The translations under genes and the position numbers were made by a program. 25,327 nucleotides of DNA from an uncultured Prevotella sp. (GTDB lineage Bacteria; Bacteroidota; Bacteroidia; Bacteroidales; Bacteroidaceae): assembly GCA_900543975.1 (NCBI GenBank), contig UQTI01000042.1, positions 1-25,327 on the forward strand, in the 5' to 3' direction. Under the pieces are notes generated by a model, which searched no databases, was not told the DNA's origin, and saw only the letters and a list, made by a program, of their open reading frames with translations. Shown here piece after piece: positions 8,737-15,486 of this stretch; position 1 is the first letter of the stretch, and the number at the start of each line of letters is the position of its first letter.

Positions 8737-10203
8737 ATGGCCAGTTTAAAATCTCTCGCAAAGGAGACTGCCATCTATGGCATGAGCAGCATCCTCGGGC
8801 GTTTTCTCAACTATCTGTTAGTGCCGCTCTACACGGCAAAACTGTCGGCGGCAAGCGGTGGCTACGGCGTGATAACAAACGTCTATGCCTACGTTGCCCT
8901 GCTGCTCGTCATCCTTACCTACGGCATGGAGACCACCTTCTTCCGCTTTGCCAACAAGGAAGGCGAGGACCCACAGCGCGTCTACAGCACCATCCTCGCC
9001 ATGGTGGGCACCACCTCCCTGCTCTTCGTGGCCCTCGTGCTCACGTTCATCACGCCCATCTCATCGTTCATGGGCTATGGCGACCACCCGTCTTACGTCT
9101 GGGTCATGGCCATGACCGTGGCCATTGATGCCTTCCAGTGCATTCCCTTCGCCTACCTGCGTTACAAGAAGCGCCCGATAAAGTTTGCAGCCCTCAAGCT
9201 GCTCTTCATCGTGCTCAACATAGCGCTCAACATCCTGTTCTTCCTCGTGCTGCCCGCCCTCTATGCCTCACACCCCGACACCGTGGGCAAGATCTACGAC
9301 CCCACCGTGGGCGCAGGCTACGCCTTCTACATAAACCTGGCGTGCACAGGCTCCATAACGTTCTGCTTCTGGAAGGAGCTGACAGGCTTCAAGCCCGTCT
9401 TAGACCGTAAGCTCATGAAGCGCATGCTCTCCTACAGCTGGCCTATCCTCGTGCTCGGCATTGCGGGCATCCTGAACCAGACAGCCGACAAGATCCTGTT
9501 TCCCTACATCTACAAGGGCAACGACGCTCACACACAGCTCGGCATCTATGGCGCAGCATCAAAGATTGCCATGATCATGGCGATGATAACCCAGGCGTTC
9601 CGCTACGCCTACGAGCCGTTCGTCTTCGGAAAATCGAAGGACAAGGACAACCGCGACACCTACGCCAAGGCGATGAAATATTTCATTATCTTCACCCTGC
9701 TCGCCTTCCTCTTGGTGGTGGGCTACATGGACATCTTGAGACACATCATCGGCCGCGACTACTGGAGCGGTCTGCGTGTGGTGCCCATCGTCATGGCGGC
9801 AGAGATCATGATGGGCATCTACTTCAACCTCTCCTTCTGGTACAAGCTCATCGACAAGACCATCTGGGGAGCATGGTTCTCGGGCATAGGCTGTGCCGTG
9901 CTCATTGCCGTGAACCTTATCTTCGTGCCTCGCTACGGCTACATGGCGTGCGCCTGGGCAGGATTTGCGGGCTATGGCACAGCAATGGTCATCTCCTATC
10001 TCGTGGGACAGAAACATTACCCCATCAACTATCCGCTGAAGGACATCGCCATCTACACCCTCATAGCGGTCGTTTTCTTCTGGCTCATGGTCATGGCCAA
10101 CAGCCATCTCGGCTTGGGTGCCCTCGCCACAAACACGCTGCTCGTTGTTCTCTTTGCGGCTTTCATCGCGAAGAAGGAAGGGCTGAAAATAAGAAAGAGA
10201 TAA
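8737..10203 (+). CDS. Polysaccharide/lipid-linked oligosaccharide flippase (Wzx/MATE-like, MOP superfamily)
   Basis: Multi-pass inner-membrane protein of 488 residues with about 12-14 hydrophobic helices. The N-terminus MASLKSLAKETAIYGMSSIL and GRFLNYLLVPLYTAKL is the typical start of Polysacc_synt family members, which flip undecaprenyl-linked sugar repeat units for capsule, O-antigen or exopolysaccharide. Other supporting segments are YGMETTFFRFANKEG, ILNQTADKILFPYI and QLGIYGAASKIAMIM. No glycosyltransferases are adjacent, so it is an orphan flippase. Bacteroidetes often keep such a gene outside any capsule cluster, and its exact substrate is unknown. ATG 8737 follows directly on an octamer tandem repeat. 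The purine-rich 104-base gap to the next gene shows no TAnnTTTG box, so read-through into the peptidase gene is possible. Confidence 0.9.
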   Translation: MASLKSLAKETAIYGMSSILGRFLNYLLVPLYTAKLSAASGGYGVITNVYAYVALLLVILTYGMETTFFRFANKEGEDPQRVYSTILAMVGTTSLLFVALVLTFITPISSFMGYGDHPSYVWVMAMTVAIDAFQCIPFAYLRYKKRPIKFAALKLLFIVLNIALNILFFLVLPALYASHPDTVGKIYDPTVGAGYAFYINLACTGSITFCFWKELTGFKPVLDRKLMKRMLSYSWPILVLGIAGILNQTADKILFPYIYKGNDAHTQLGIYGAASKIAMIMAMITQAFRYAYEPFVFGKSKDKDNRDTYAKAMKYFIIFTLLAFLLVVGYMDILRHIIGRDYWSGLRVVPIVMAAEIMMGIYFNLSFWYKLIDKTIWGAWFSGIGCAVLIAVNLIFVPRYGYMACAWAGFAGYGTAMVISYLVGQKHYPINYPLKDIAIYTLIAVVFFWLMVMANSHLGLGALATNTLLVVLFAAFIAKKEGLKIRKR

Positions 10204-10307
10204 GACAGCGACAGAACTGAAGCAAGAAGAAACAGCAAAACACGGCAAGAAGAAACATCTAAGAAAAGAAAAAGAGAAATCAAAAAAATCAAGTATAAAA
10301 CAAAAGA

Positions 10308-12446
10308 ATGAAAAAATTATCTATCCTTATGGCTGGTCTGGCTCTCTCTGCCACAACCGCCCATGCTGATGAGGGCATGTGGACCCTCTACAACCTGCCG
10401 CAGGCTGTCTATGAGCAGATGCAGGCAGAAGGTTTTACGCTGCCCTACGGCAGTCTGTATTCTAACCCCGACGCAATTAAGAACGCTGTTGTCAACTTCT
10501 CGGGCTACTGCTCAGGCGTGGTGGTGTCACCCGACGGACTGGTGTTCACTAACCACCACTGTGGCTTCGAAGGCATACGCTCCCACTCTACCGTGGACCA
10601 CGACTACATGCTCAACGGCTTCTTCGCAAAGAGCTTCGCCGAGGAGCTGCCTAACGAGAACATGTTCGTGAGCTTCATGAAAGAGCAGAAAGACATCACT
10701 GCCCACATGGAGGCGCTCCGCATTCACGACTGGAGCAACGCACGTCAGGAGGAGATGATCGACTCGGTGGCCAACGCCATGACCGACTCTATCAAGAAGA
10801 TCGACCCCACGCTCCACATCACCGTTGAGCCGTTCTACGAGGGCAACAAATATTACGCCACCACATATCAAGACTTCACCGACCTGCGACTGGTCTTCAC
10901 CGTGCCTAAGTCGATGGGTAAGTTTGGCGGCGAGACCGACAACTGGATGTGGCCGCGCCAGACATGCGACTTCTCTGTGTTCCGCATCTATGCCGACCCG
11001 AAGACCAACGGACCGGCTGCCTACTCAAAGGACAACGTGCCCTACCGCCCCAAACACTGGGCTCCCGTGTCGATGGACGGATATAAGGACGGCGACTTCG
11101 CCATGACCGTGGGCTATCCCGGCTCTACGGAGCGTTACCTCTCAAGCTACGGCATCGAGGAGATGCGCGACGCACAGAACGCTCCCCGTGCCCAGGTGCG
11201 CGGCGTTAAGCAGGCTGTCATGCTGCGCCACATGCGTGCCAGCGAGGCTGTGCGCATCAAGTACGACTCTAAATATGCACAGAGCTCCAACTACTGGAAA
11301 AACTCTATCGGCATGAACAAGTGTATAGACTCGGTGGGCATCGTGCAGATGAAGCGCGACTATGAGGCTAAGATCAAGCATTATCAAGACTCGACGGGCT
11401 TCCTCAAGGGCAAGCTCAACATCAAGCACCTCGGCGACCTCTATGCCAACCGTCACAACGACATGAAGGACATGCTGCTCTTCAACGAGACCTTCCGCCG
11501 CACAAACGAGCTGACATTGCGTGCCATAAACTTCGCACAGGGTCTCATCGCCGTGAAGAACCCCAAGGCTAAGGCCGAGAAGCAGTATGCCATGTTCGAC
11601 GACAACAGCGACACATGGGATGCCGACCTCGACCGCGAGGTGATGGCTGCGCTGCTCAAAAACTATGCTGAGCACGTCGACAAGGCCGACCTGCCCGAGT
11701 TCTACAACGACATCAACACCAAGTGGGGTGGCGACTACCAGAAGTTTACCGACTATCTCTGGAACAACTCTATCCTCATGAAGAAGAAGGCCAAGATCTT
11801 TGTCAACAGCGACAAGGTGAAGAACGACCCCGCCGTGAAATATGGCGAGCAGCTCCTCACCGTGATGAAGAACCTGCACAAGAAGCTTGCTGAGTCTATA
11901 GACGAGATCGACGAGCAGGAGCGTCTGCTCTGCGAGGCAAAGGTGAGAATGGAGCAGGACATGCCCCACTACTCTGATGCCAACTTCACCATGCGTCTGA
12001 GCTACGGTCAGGTGGGCGGATACCTCCTCGACGGCAAACCTTCGGGCTATTACACCACCGCTGAGAGCATCGTGGAGAAGATGAAACGCGGCAAGGAGAA
12101 CTTCGAGTATGAGGCTGAGCCTATCATGCAGGAGCTGATGTCGGCTTCCGACTTCGGTCCTTACACCGACAAGACAACGGGCAAGATGCAGCTCTGCTTC
12201 CTCACCAACAACGACATCACCGGCGGCAACTCTGGCTCACCGATCTTCGACGGCAAGGGCCAGCTCATCGGTCTTGCCTTCGACGGCAACTGGGACTCGC
12301 TCTCTGGCGACATCTGGTTCGACTCTAAGCTCGCTCGCTGCATAGGCGTCGACGTGCGCTACATGGTCTACCTCATGGACCGCTGGGGACACGCCGACCG
12401 TCTGCTTGAGGAGATGGGCGTTGTAAAGGAAAAAAAGGGCTTTTAA
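10308..12446 (+). CDS. Peptidase S46 dipeptidyl-peptidase, predicted DPP7 type
   Basis: Periplasmic or exported serine dipeptidyl-peptidase of 712 residues (S46 members are about 700-720). It removes dipeptides from peptide N-termini to feed amino-acid fermentation. A signal peptide ends at about residue 20 (LSATTAHA/DEG). The chymotrypsin-like triad can be placed: His84 in VFTNHHCGFEG, Asp221 in WPRQTCDFSVFRIY, and Ser642 in TGGNSGSPIFDG. The N-terminal anchoring region NFSGYCSGVVVSPDG is also typical. The specificity position 18 residues after the catalytic serine (673 in Porphyromonas gingivalis numbering) is Gly660. That is the DPP7 state (hydrophobic P1), whereas DPP11 (acidic P1) has Arg. 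The stop codon runs straight into a GGTAAAAA repeat array and a strong terminator lies 150 bases on. Confidence 0.95.
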   Translation: MKKLSILMAGLALSATTAHADEGMWTLYNLPQAVYEQMQAEGFTLPYGSLYSNPDAIKNAVVNFSGYCSGVVVSPDGLVFTNHHCGFEGIRSHSTVDHDYMLNGFFAKSFAEELPNENMFVSFMKEQKDITAHMEALRIHDWSNARQEEMIDSVANAMTDSIKKIDPTLHITVEPFYEGNKYYATTYQDFTDLRLVFTVPKSMGKFGGETDNWMWPRQTCDFSVFRIYADPKTNGPAAYSKDNVPYRPKHWAPVSMDGYKDGDFAMTVGYPGSTERYLSSYGIEEMRDAQNAPRAQVRGVKQAVMLRHMRASEAVRIKYDSKYAQSSNYWKNSIGMNKCIDSVGIVQMKRDYEAKIKHYQDSTGFLKGKLNIKHLGDLYANRHNDMKDMLLFNETFRRTNELTLRAINFAQGLIAVKNPKAKAEKQYAMFDDNSDTWDADLDREVMAALLKNYAEHVDKADLPEFYNDINTKWGGDYQKFTDYLWNNSILMKKKAKIFVNSDKVKNDPAVKYGEQLLTVMKNLHKKLAESIDEIDEQERLLCEAKVRMEQDMPHYSDANFTMRLSYGQVGGYLLDGKPSGYYTTAESIVEKMKRGKENFEYEAEPIMQELMSASDFGPYTDKTTGKMQLCFLTNNDITGGNSGSPIFDGKGQLIGLAFDGNWDSLSGDIWFDSKLARCIGVDVRYMVYLMDRWGHADRLLEEMGVVKEKKGF

Positions 12447-12482
12447 AGGTAAAAAAGTAAAAAGGTAAAAAGGTAAAAAAGG
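12447..12482 (+). repeat. GGTAAAAA octamer array after the S46 peptidase gene
   Basis: Begins at the base after the TAA stop: AGGTAAAAAAGTAAAAAGG, then two more GGTAAAAA-type units. A second, shorter array is at about 12545-12570. Both lead into the same GGCTGAyGCCGCATT tail. Confidence 0.85.
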
Positions 12483-12495
12483 CTGACGCCGCATT
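12472..12495 (+). repeat. 24-bp intergenic repeat (GGTAAAAAAGGCTGACGCC core), copy 1
   Basis: The core GGTAAAAAAGGCTGACGCC followed by GCATT recurs at 12563-12586 with a single difference (GAC to GAT). The 19-base core recurs exactly, inverted, at 17457-17475. Confidence 0.85.
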
Positions 12496-12562
12496 TAAAG
12501 GAAAAGGGAAAAACGAAAAGTGAAAAATCCTATAGCCTTTTTAAAAGGTAAAAAGGTAAAAG

Positions 12563-12586
12563 GGTAAAAAAGGCTGATGCCGCATT
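12563..12586 (+). repeat. 24-bp intergenic repeat, copy 2
   Basis: 23 of 24 bases match 12472-12495. As in copy 1, GGTAAAA units precede it. It lies ten bases before the S46 terminator hairpin. Confidence 0.85.
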
Positions 12587-12595
12587 AGAATTATT

Positions 12596-12633
12596 AAGCT
12601 CCATAGGGTTTCTGAACCTTATGGGGCTTTTTT
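12596..12633 (+). terminator. Rho-independent terminator of the S46 peptidase transcript
   Basis: A 15-bp stem (12596-12610 with 12615-12629, two G-U wobbles) closes a TCTG loop and runs into six T residues at 12628-12633. This is the strongest terminator in the window. Confidence 0.88.
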
Positions 12634-12658
12634 GTATGCTCGGCACGAGCATACAAAA
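12630..12658. repeat. Perfect 13-bp inverted repeat directly after the terminator
   Basis: Arms 12630-12642 and 12646-12658 (TTTTGTATGCTCG and its complement) enclose a three-base GCA loop. The left arm uses the terminator's own T-run. No T-run follows on either strand, so it is not itself a classic terminator. Confidence 0.8.
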
Positions 12659-13096
12659 TGTCTGGCATAAGCTATAACCACCTATGCCTGACCTATGTAT
12701 TTTAAAAGTATTAGAAAAAACTGTTTGCTTTTTTAAAATGCGGTATGGCTCATTTTAAAGAAGCTATGTCTTGATATAGAAGATTTATATCGTTTCCAAA
12801 TTTTTGCTCTTACAATAAGATTGACCTGTCTTCTACATTTTTTCTTTTCATGTTTCCACATTTCTTTTTTCTTGCTTCTGCATTTCTCTTTTTTATATAT
12901 GTGAGACATCTGTCAAAATGTTAAACCTGAATGACAATCTTTTGTCTCAAAAAAAACTGATACTTACAGCATGTATAAATCCAAAACCATAAATTTTGTA
13001 AAACTAACCATTTAATTATATAAGGGTAATTGAGAAAAATATGGTCAAATACGACCATCTTTCTTTTCCTTAAACTTAAAAACACTCATTTAGGAT
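12659..13096. other. AT-rich intergenic sequence without a recognisable gene
   Basis: About 440 bases with no credible reading frame. It includes a pyrimidine-rich stretch at 12829-12895 built of degenerate CATTTCTTTT-like units. A nested inverted repeat is present: TGAGACA at 12902-12908 with TGTCTCA at 12943-12949, and TGTCA/TGACA inside. A compact palindrome lies at 13041-13058. Confidence 0.6.
13041..13058. promoter_or_regulatory. Operator-like palindrome ATGGTC-N6-GACCAT
   Basis: Perfect 6-bp arms separated by AAATAC, 39 bases before the second copy of the 115-bp repeat. The size and spacing suit a dimeric regulator, but no regulator gene is nearby and chance cannot be excluded. Confidence 0.3.
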
Positions 13097-13211
13097 TAGC
13101 GTTTTATAGAAAGTAGCCATTCGCTGAACGTTTTCTTAAACAGATATTCACCAAATGCTATTAGTCTTAACAGACGAGAATGAAAAATTTCAACCACCAA
13201 CCACTTTTTTT
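13097..13211. repeat. 115-bp dispersed repeat, copy B
   Basis: Second copy of the element at 194-308, in the same orientation and without gaps, at about 94% identity. The flanks on both sides are unrelated to those of copy A, so the borders are sharp. A -7-like box follows 36 bases later. Confidence 0.9.
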
Positions 13212-13246
13212 ACACTCACGCGCTTCCTTTTCTTACTATAGGCTTA

Positions 13247-13480
13247 TAAATCTGCTGCAAAATTGCGAAAAACATTTCAAACAGGATAAACCTCCTGTTC
13301 ATGATGTGAACAGATGGTTGTTTGAACCTCAGGTTATATTTTATGAACAGAAAATGACTGTTTCGTGACAGAAACAATGGTGGTTGAGATGCGTAACTAT
13401 GGCACTTAGGAGGCAAAAACGCGGCACCGGATGTCTTTCCGAGCGCCGCGCATTACTGAAAATTTGTTTTTTTAGTGTGT
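13247..13480 (+). ncRNA. Candidate structured RNA with alternative hairpins
   Basis: TAAATCTG at 13247-13254 is one base off the -7 box TAnnTTTG. Downstream there is a chain of overlapping inverted repeats. AACAGGA (13280-13286) pairs with TCCTGTT (13293-13299). CTGTTCA (13295-13301) pairs with TGAACAG (13307-13313), with outer AACC/GGTT. AACAG and CTGTT recur at about 13346-13362, and TGTTTC (13359-13364) pairs with GAAACA (13371-13376). A GC-rich hairpin (CGCGGC 13420-13425 with GCCGCG 13445-13450, inner CGGA/TCCG) and a T-run at about 13467-13473 close it. Arms are shared, so the folds exclude one another. No known RNA family is recognised. It could also be a leader whose gene was lost. 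Confidence 0.3.
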
Positions 13481-13954
13481 AGTTTTCCGCTTCGGCGAAT
13501 CGCCGTCACGGGCAGTTGTTTTTTGTTGTTTTATTTTGTCTTTGTCTCACGTCGGTTTCCCGACATCAGAATTGTTTACAGATTGGTTATTTGTGCATTG
13601 ACATTTTTTTCCTTGCTAACCGATTTCATTGTCCCTACGACAATGTCCTTTTAAAAGCTCTCATCGTCTTTTTCAGCCCTGGGGCTGGGTTTACGACAAT
13701 GGCTTCATCTTTTCTGTCTACAAAGATATTAAAAAAAAGCAAGACAAGGCTAAGCCTGCTCGGCTTTCTCGCTTTTATTTCAACGTACGAGCCTTTATCT
13801 TCAACAAAACCCGCTATGAGGTTGTTTTTAAGACAACGGCTCTTAAGCTCCCTCCCTTTGGTTTTTTCAAGACTGTGGGGGCATAAAACTTCTTTCGCTT
13901 TTTACGACAAACAGAGGCAATTAGATATTTCCCAACCTTGAGTTTTTTTAAAAC
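13481..13954. other. Gene-poor sequence with scattered GACAATG/TTGTC hairpins
   Basis: No convincing gene. Visible structure includes CGGCG-AAT-CGCCG near 13495-13508 and CATTGTC-CCTAC-GACAATG near 13629-13647. A near-palindrome TTGTTTTTAAGACAA lies near 13823-13838, related to the hairpins in the array next to dusB. Overlapping open frames of 85 and 141 codons in the same stretch are probably chance. Confidence 0.5.
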
Positions 13955-14042
13955 GACAATAGAGACAATAGAGACATTTTTTTTTGATTTGTCGTTGTTA
14001 TTAAATCTCAATCAAAGAATTGTCCCTATTGTCTCTATTGTC
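13955..14042. repeat. Long inverted repeat of GACAATAGA units
   Basis: The 22-base arm 13955-13976 (GACAATAGA repeated twice plus GACA) is complementary to 14021-14042 at 21 of 22 positions, with a 44-base loop. The same GACAATAG word ends the dusB gene. Confidence 0.75.
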
Positions 14043-14073
14043 TTTAAAAACAACCGCTTTTAATGTTGTCTTA

Positions 14074-14102
14074 AAAAAACCGATTGTCTTACAAAACAAC
14101 CG
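14074..14102 (-). terminator. Second (backup) rho-independent terminator after dusB
   Basis: Read on the minus strand, CGGTTGTTTT and AAGACAATCG pair (14081-14102) and are followed by G and seven T residues. It is a copy of the hairpin at 14203-14224, carried in the duplicated unit. Confidence 0.6.
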
Positions 14103-14194
14103 CCTTGATTTGTCGTTGTTATTAAATCTCAATCAAAGAATTGTCCCTATTGTCCCTATTGTCTTTAAAAACAACCGCTTTTAATGTTTGTCTT

Positions 14195-14224
14195 AAAAAA
14201 ACCGATTGTCTTATAAAACAACCG
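14195..14224 (-). terminator. Rho-independent terminator of the dusB transcript
   Basis: Read on the minus strand, a stem of about 10 bp (CGGTTGTTTT with AAGACAATCG, two G-T wobbles) is followed by GTTTTTTT. It starts seven bases after the dusB stop codon. Confidence 0.7.
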
Positions 14225-14230
14225 CTCTCT

Positions 14231-15220
14231 CTATTGTCTTTCCTTAAGCATGGTGCGGCAATGTTCAAGAATGGCCGTCAGCTCCTCCACGGTCTCGGCA
14301 CGCAGCATGGCTATGCGCGTCTGTCGGAAGTCGGGGATGCCCTTGAAGATGGGCGAGGCGGCGAGATGGCGGCGTGTGTGCAAGATGCCACGATACTCGT
14401 CGATGCGCTCCACGTTTATGCGTAACTGCTCCTCCAGAATGTCGATCTTATGGTCGAGGTCGAGGGTGGGGTCTGCAGGCAAGCCGTCGAGATAGTCGCG
14501 CATCTCCTTGAAGATCCATGGTCGTCCGAAGGTGGCGCGTCCCACCATCACGGCATCCACGCCGTAGCGTTCAAACGCCTCCTTGGCCTGTTCAGGCGTC
14601 GTTATGTCGCCGTTGCCGATGATGGGTATGTGTATGCGTGGGTTACGTTTCACCTCGCCAATGAGCGACCAGTCGGCCTGACCCGTATACATCTGTGCCC
14701 GTGTGCGTCCGTGAATGGTGAGCGCCTGTATGCCGCAGTCTTGCAACTGCTCCGCCAGCGTTGTGATGACGAGGTTGTCGGCGCTCCATCCCAGTCGTGT
14801 CTTCACCGTGACGGGCGTTTTCACAGCCTTCACCACCTTCTCCGTGATCTCGAGCATGAGCGGTATGTTTTGTAACATTCCTGCTCCGGCACCCTTGCCC
14901 GCCACCTTCTTCACAGGGCATCCGAAGTTGATGTCGATGACATCGGGACCAGCCTGTTCCACAATCTTTGCAGCCTCAACCATGGCGTCGACATCGCGCC
15001 CGTAGATCTGTATTCCTACCGGACGCTCCTCGTCGCTGATGGTGAGCTTGCTGACAGTAGATTTTATTGAGCGCACAAGCGCCTCAGCGCTTACAAACTC
15101 GGTGTACACCATAGATGCTCCGTAGCGCTTGCACAGCAGTCGGAAGCCAATGTCGGTCACATCCTCCATTGGTGCGAGGAAGATGGGATGGGGTCCAAAT
15201 TCTATATTTCCTATTTTCAT
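14231..15220 (-). CDS. dusB: tRNA-dihydrouridine synthase, DusB type
   Basis: FMN-dependent cytoplasmic enzyme of 329 residues that reduces specific uridines in tRNA to dihydrouridine with NADPH. The TIM-barrel N-terminus shows PIFLAPMEDVTDIGFRLLC. The catalytic cysteine is Cys101 in INFGCPVKKVAGKGAGAG. FMN and tRNA-binding segments follow: VTVKTRLGW, ALTIHGRTRAQMYTGQADW and IPIIGNGDI. GVDAVMVGRATFGRPWIF is the usual phosphate-binding region. A helical C-terminal domain completes the normal length. The frame is open to 15265, but ATG 15220 (MKIGNIEFGPHP) is the proper start. The TAG stop lies inside GACAATAG, the unit of the adjoining repeat array. It is the last gene of a leftward group with DUF2851, thioesterase and dprA, although long repeat-filled gaps separate the members. 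Confidence 0.95.
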   Translation of the reverse strand: MKIGNIEFGPHPIFLAPMEDVTDIGFRLLCKRYGASMVYTEFVSAEALVRSIKSTVSKLTISDEERPVGIQIYGRDVDAMVEAAKIVEQAGPDVIDINFGCPVKKVAGKGAGAGMLQNIPLMLEITEKVVKAVKTPVTVKTRLGWSADNLVITTLAEQLQDCGIQALTIHGRTRAQMYTGQADWSLIGEVKRNPRIHIPIIGNGDITTPEQAKEAFERYGVDAVMVGRATFGRPWIFKEMRDYLDGLPADPTLDLDHKIDILEEQLRINVERIDEYRGILHTRRHLAASPIFKGIPDFRQTRIAMLRAETVEELTAILEHCRTMLKERQ

Positions 15221-15280
15221 TCGTTGCTTGTTTTCTTTTGTCGTTAAAACTTGCGAGAGAACCACATTTTTTAAGAACGA

Positions 15281-15354
15281 CTTTCTTTATTCAAAGAGCT
15301 TTCTTTATTCAGAGAGCTTTGTCTTATTCAGAGAGCTTTATGTCTTATTAAGAG
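15281..15354. repeat. 18-19-bp minisatellite, four copies, between dprA and dusB
   Basis: Units at 15281-15298, 15299-15316, 15317-15335 and 15336-15354 are variants of CTTTCTTTATTCAGAGAG. The last two are longer by one base. It lies 61 bases upstream of the dusB start, in its presumed leader. Confidence 0.88.
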
Positions 15355-15390
15355 GCCTGGGAGAGCCCTTTTATCTCCAACCAGCCTTGG

Positions 15391-15486
15391 GTATTCACTC
15401 CCCTCCATCGCTCGACCTTTGGTCGCTTGCCAGAGCAAGAAGGGGAGGGGTGAGCCGCCGAAGGCGGCGAGGGGGAGGGGCTTCTA
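15391..15486 (-). repeat. GC-rich palindromic intergenic repeat (REP-like), long form
   Basis: Read on the minus strand it begins AATAGAAGCCCCTCCCCCTC and ends at GGGGAGTGAATA. It contains the hairpin GCCGCC-TTC-GGCGGC. The CCCCTCCC and GGGGAG arms are separated by a longer loop with CGACC and GGTCG instead of the short TTAGGG. Related copies lie at 17251-17310, 23711-23770 and 23843-23871. The first bases overlap the dprA stop codon. Confidence 0.85.

Larger units (their letters stand above)
13986..14225 (-). repeat. Tandem duplication of a 121-bp terminator-containing unit
   Basis: 13986-14103 and 14107-14225 are direct repeats (period 121, a handful of differences, one extra T in the second). 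Each unit contains two TTGTCTTnnAAAACAA near-palindromes and, read leftward, one hairpin followed by seven T residues. Confidence 0.88.

Noticed and set aside
13180..13368. 62-codon open frame starting at the end of the second 115-bp repeat
   Set aside because: It begins inside the repeat and runs across the overlapping inverted repeats. The other copy of the repeat does not keep the same ATG, and no recognisable protein features are seen.
13516..13941. Overlapping 141- and 85-codon open frames in the gene-poor region
   Set aside because: They overlap in different frames and are rich in Phe and Lys as AT-rich non-coding sequence tends to be. They run through GACAATG hairpins and a near-palindrome, have no promoter or typical start context, and show no motif I recognise. 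The 85-codon frame (13629-13886) is the more protein-like and would be the one to test by similarity search.
13986..14225. Possible CRISPR array
   Set aside because: There are only two long units with a 3-base separation and no short repeats with unique spacers. The unit contains terminator-like hairpins instead.
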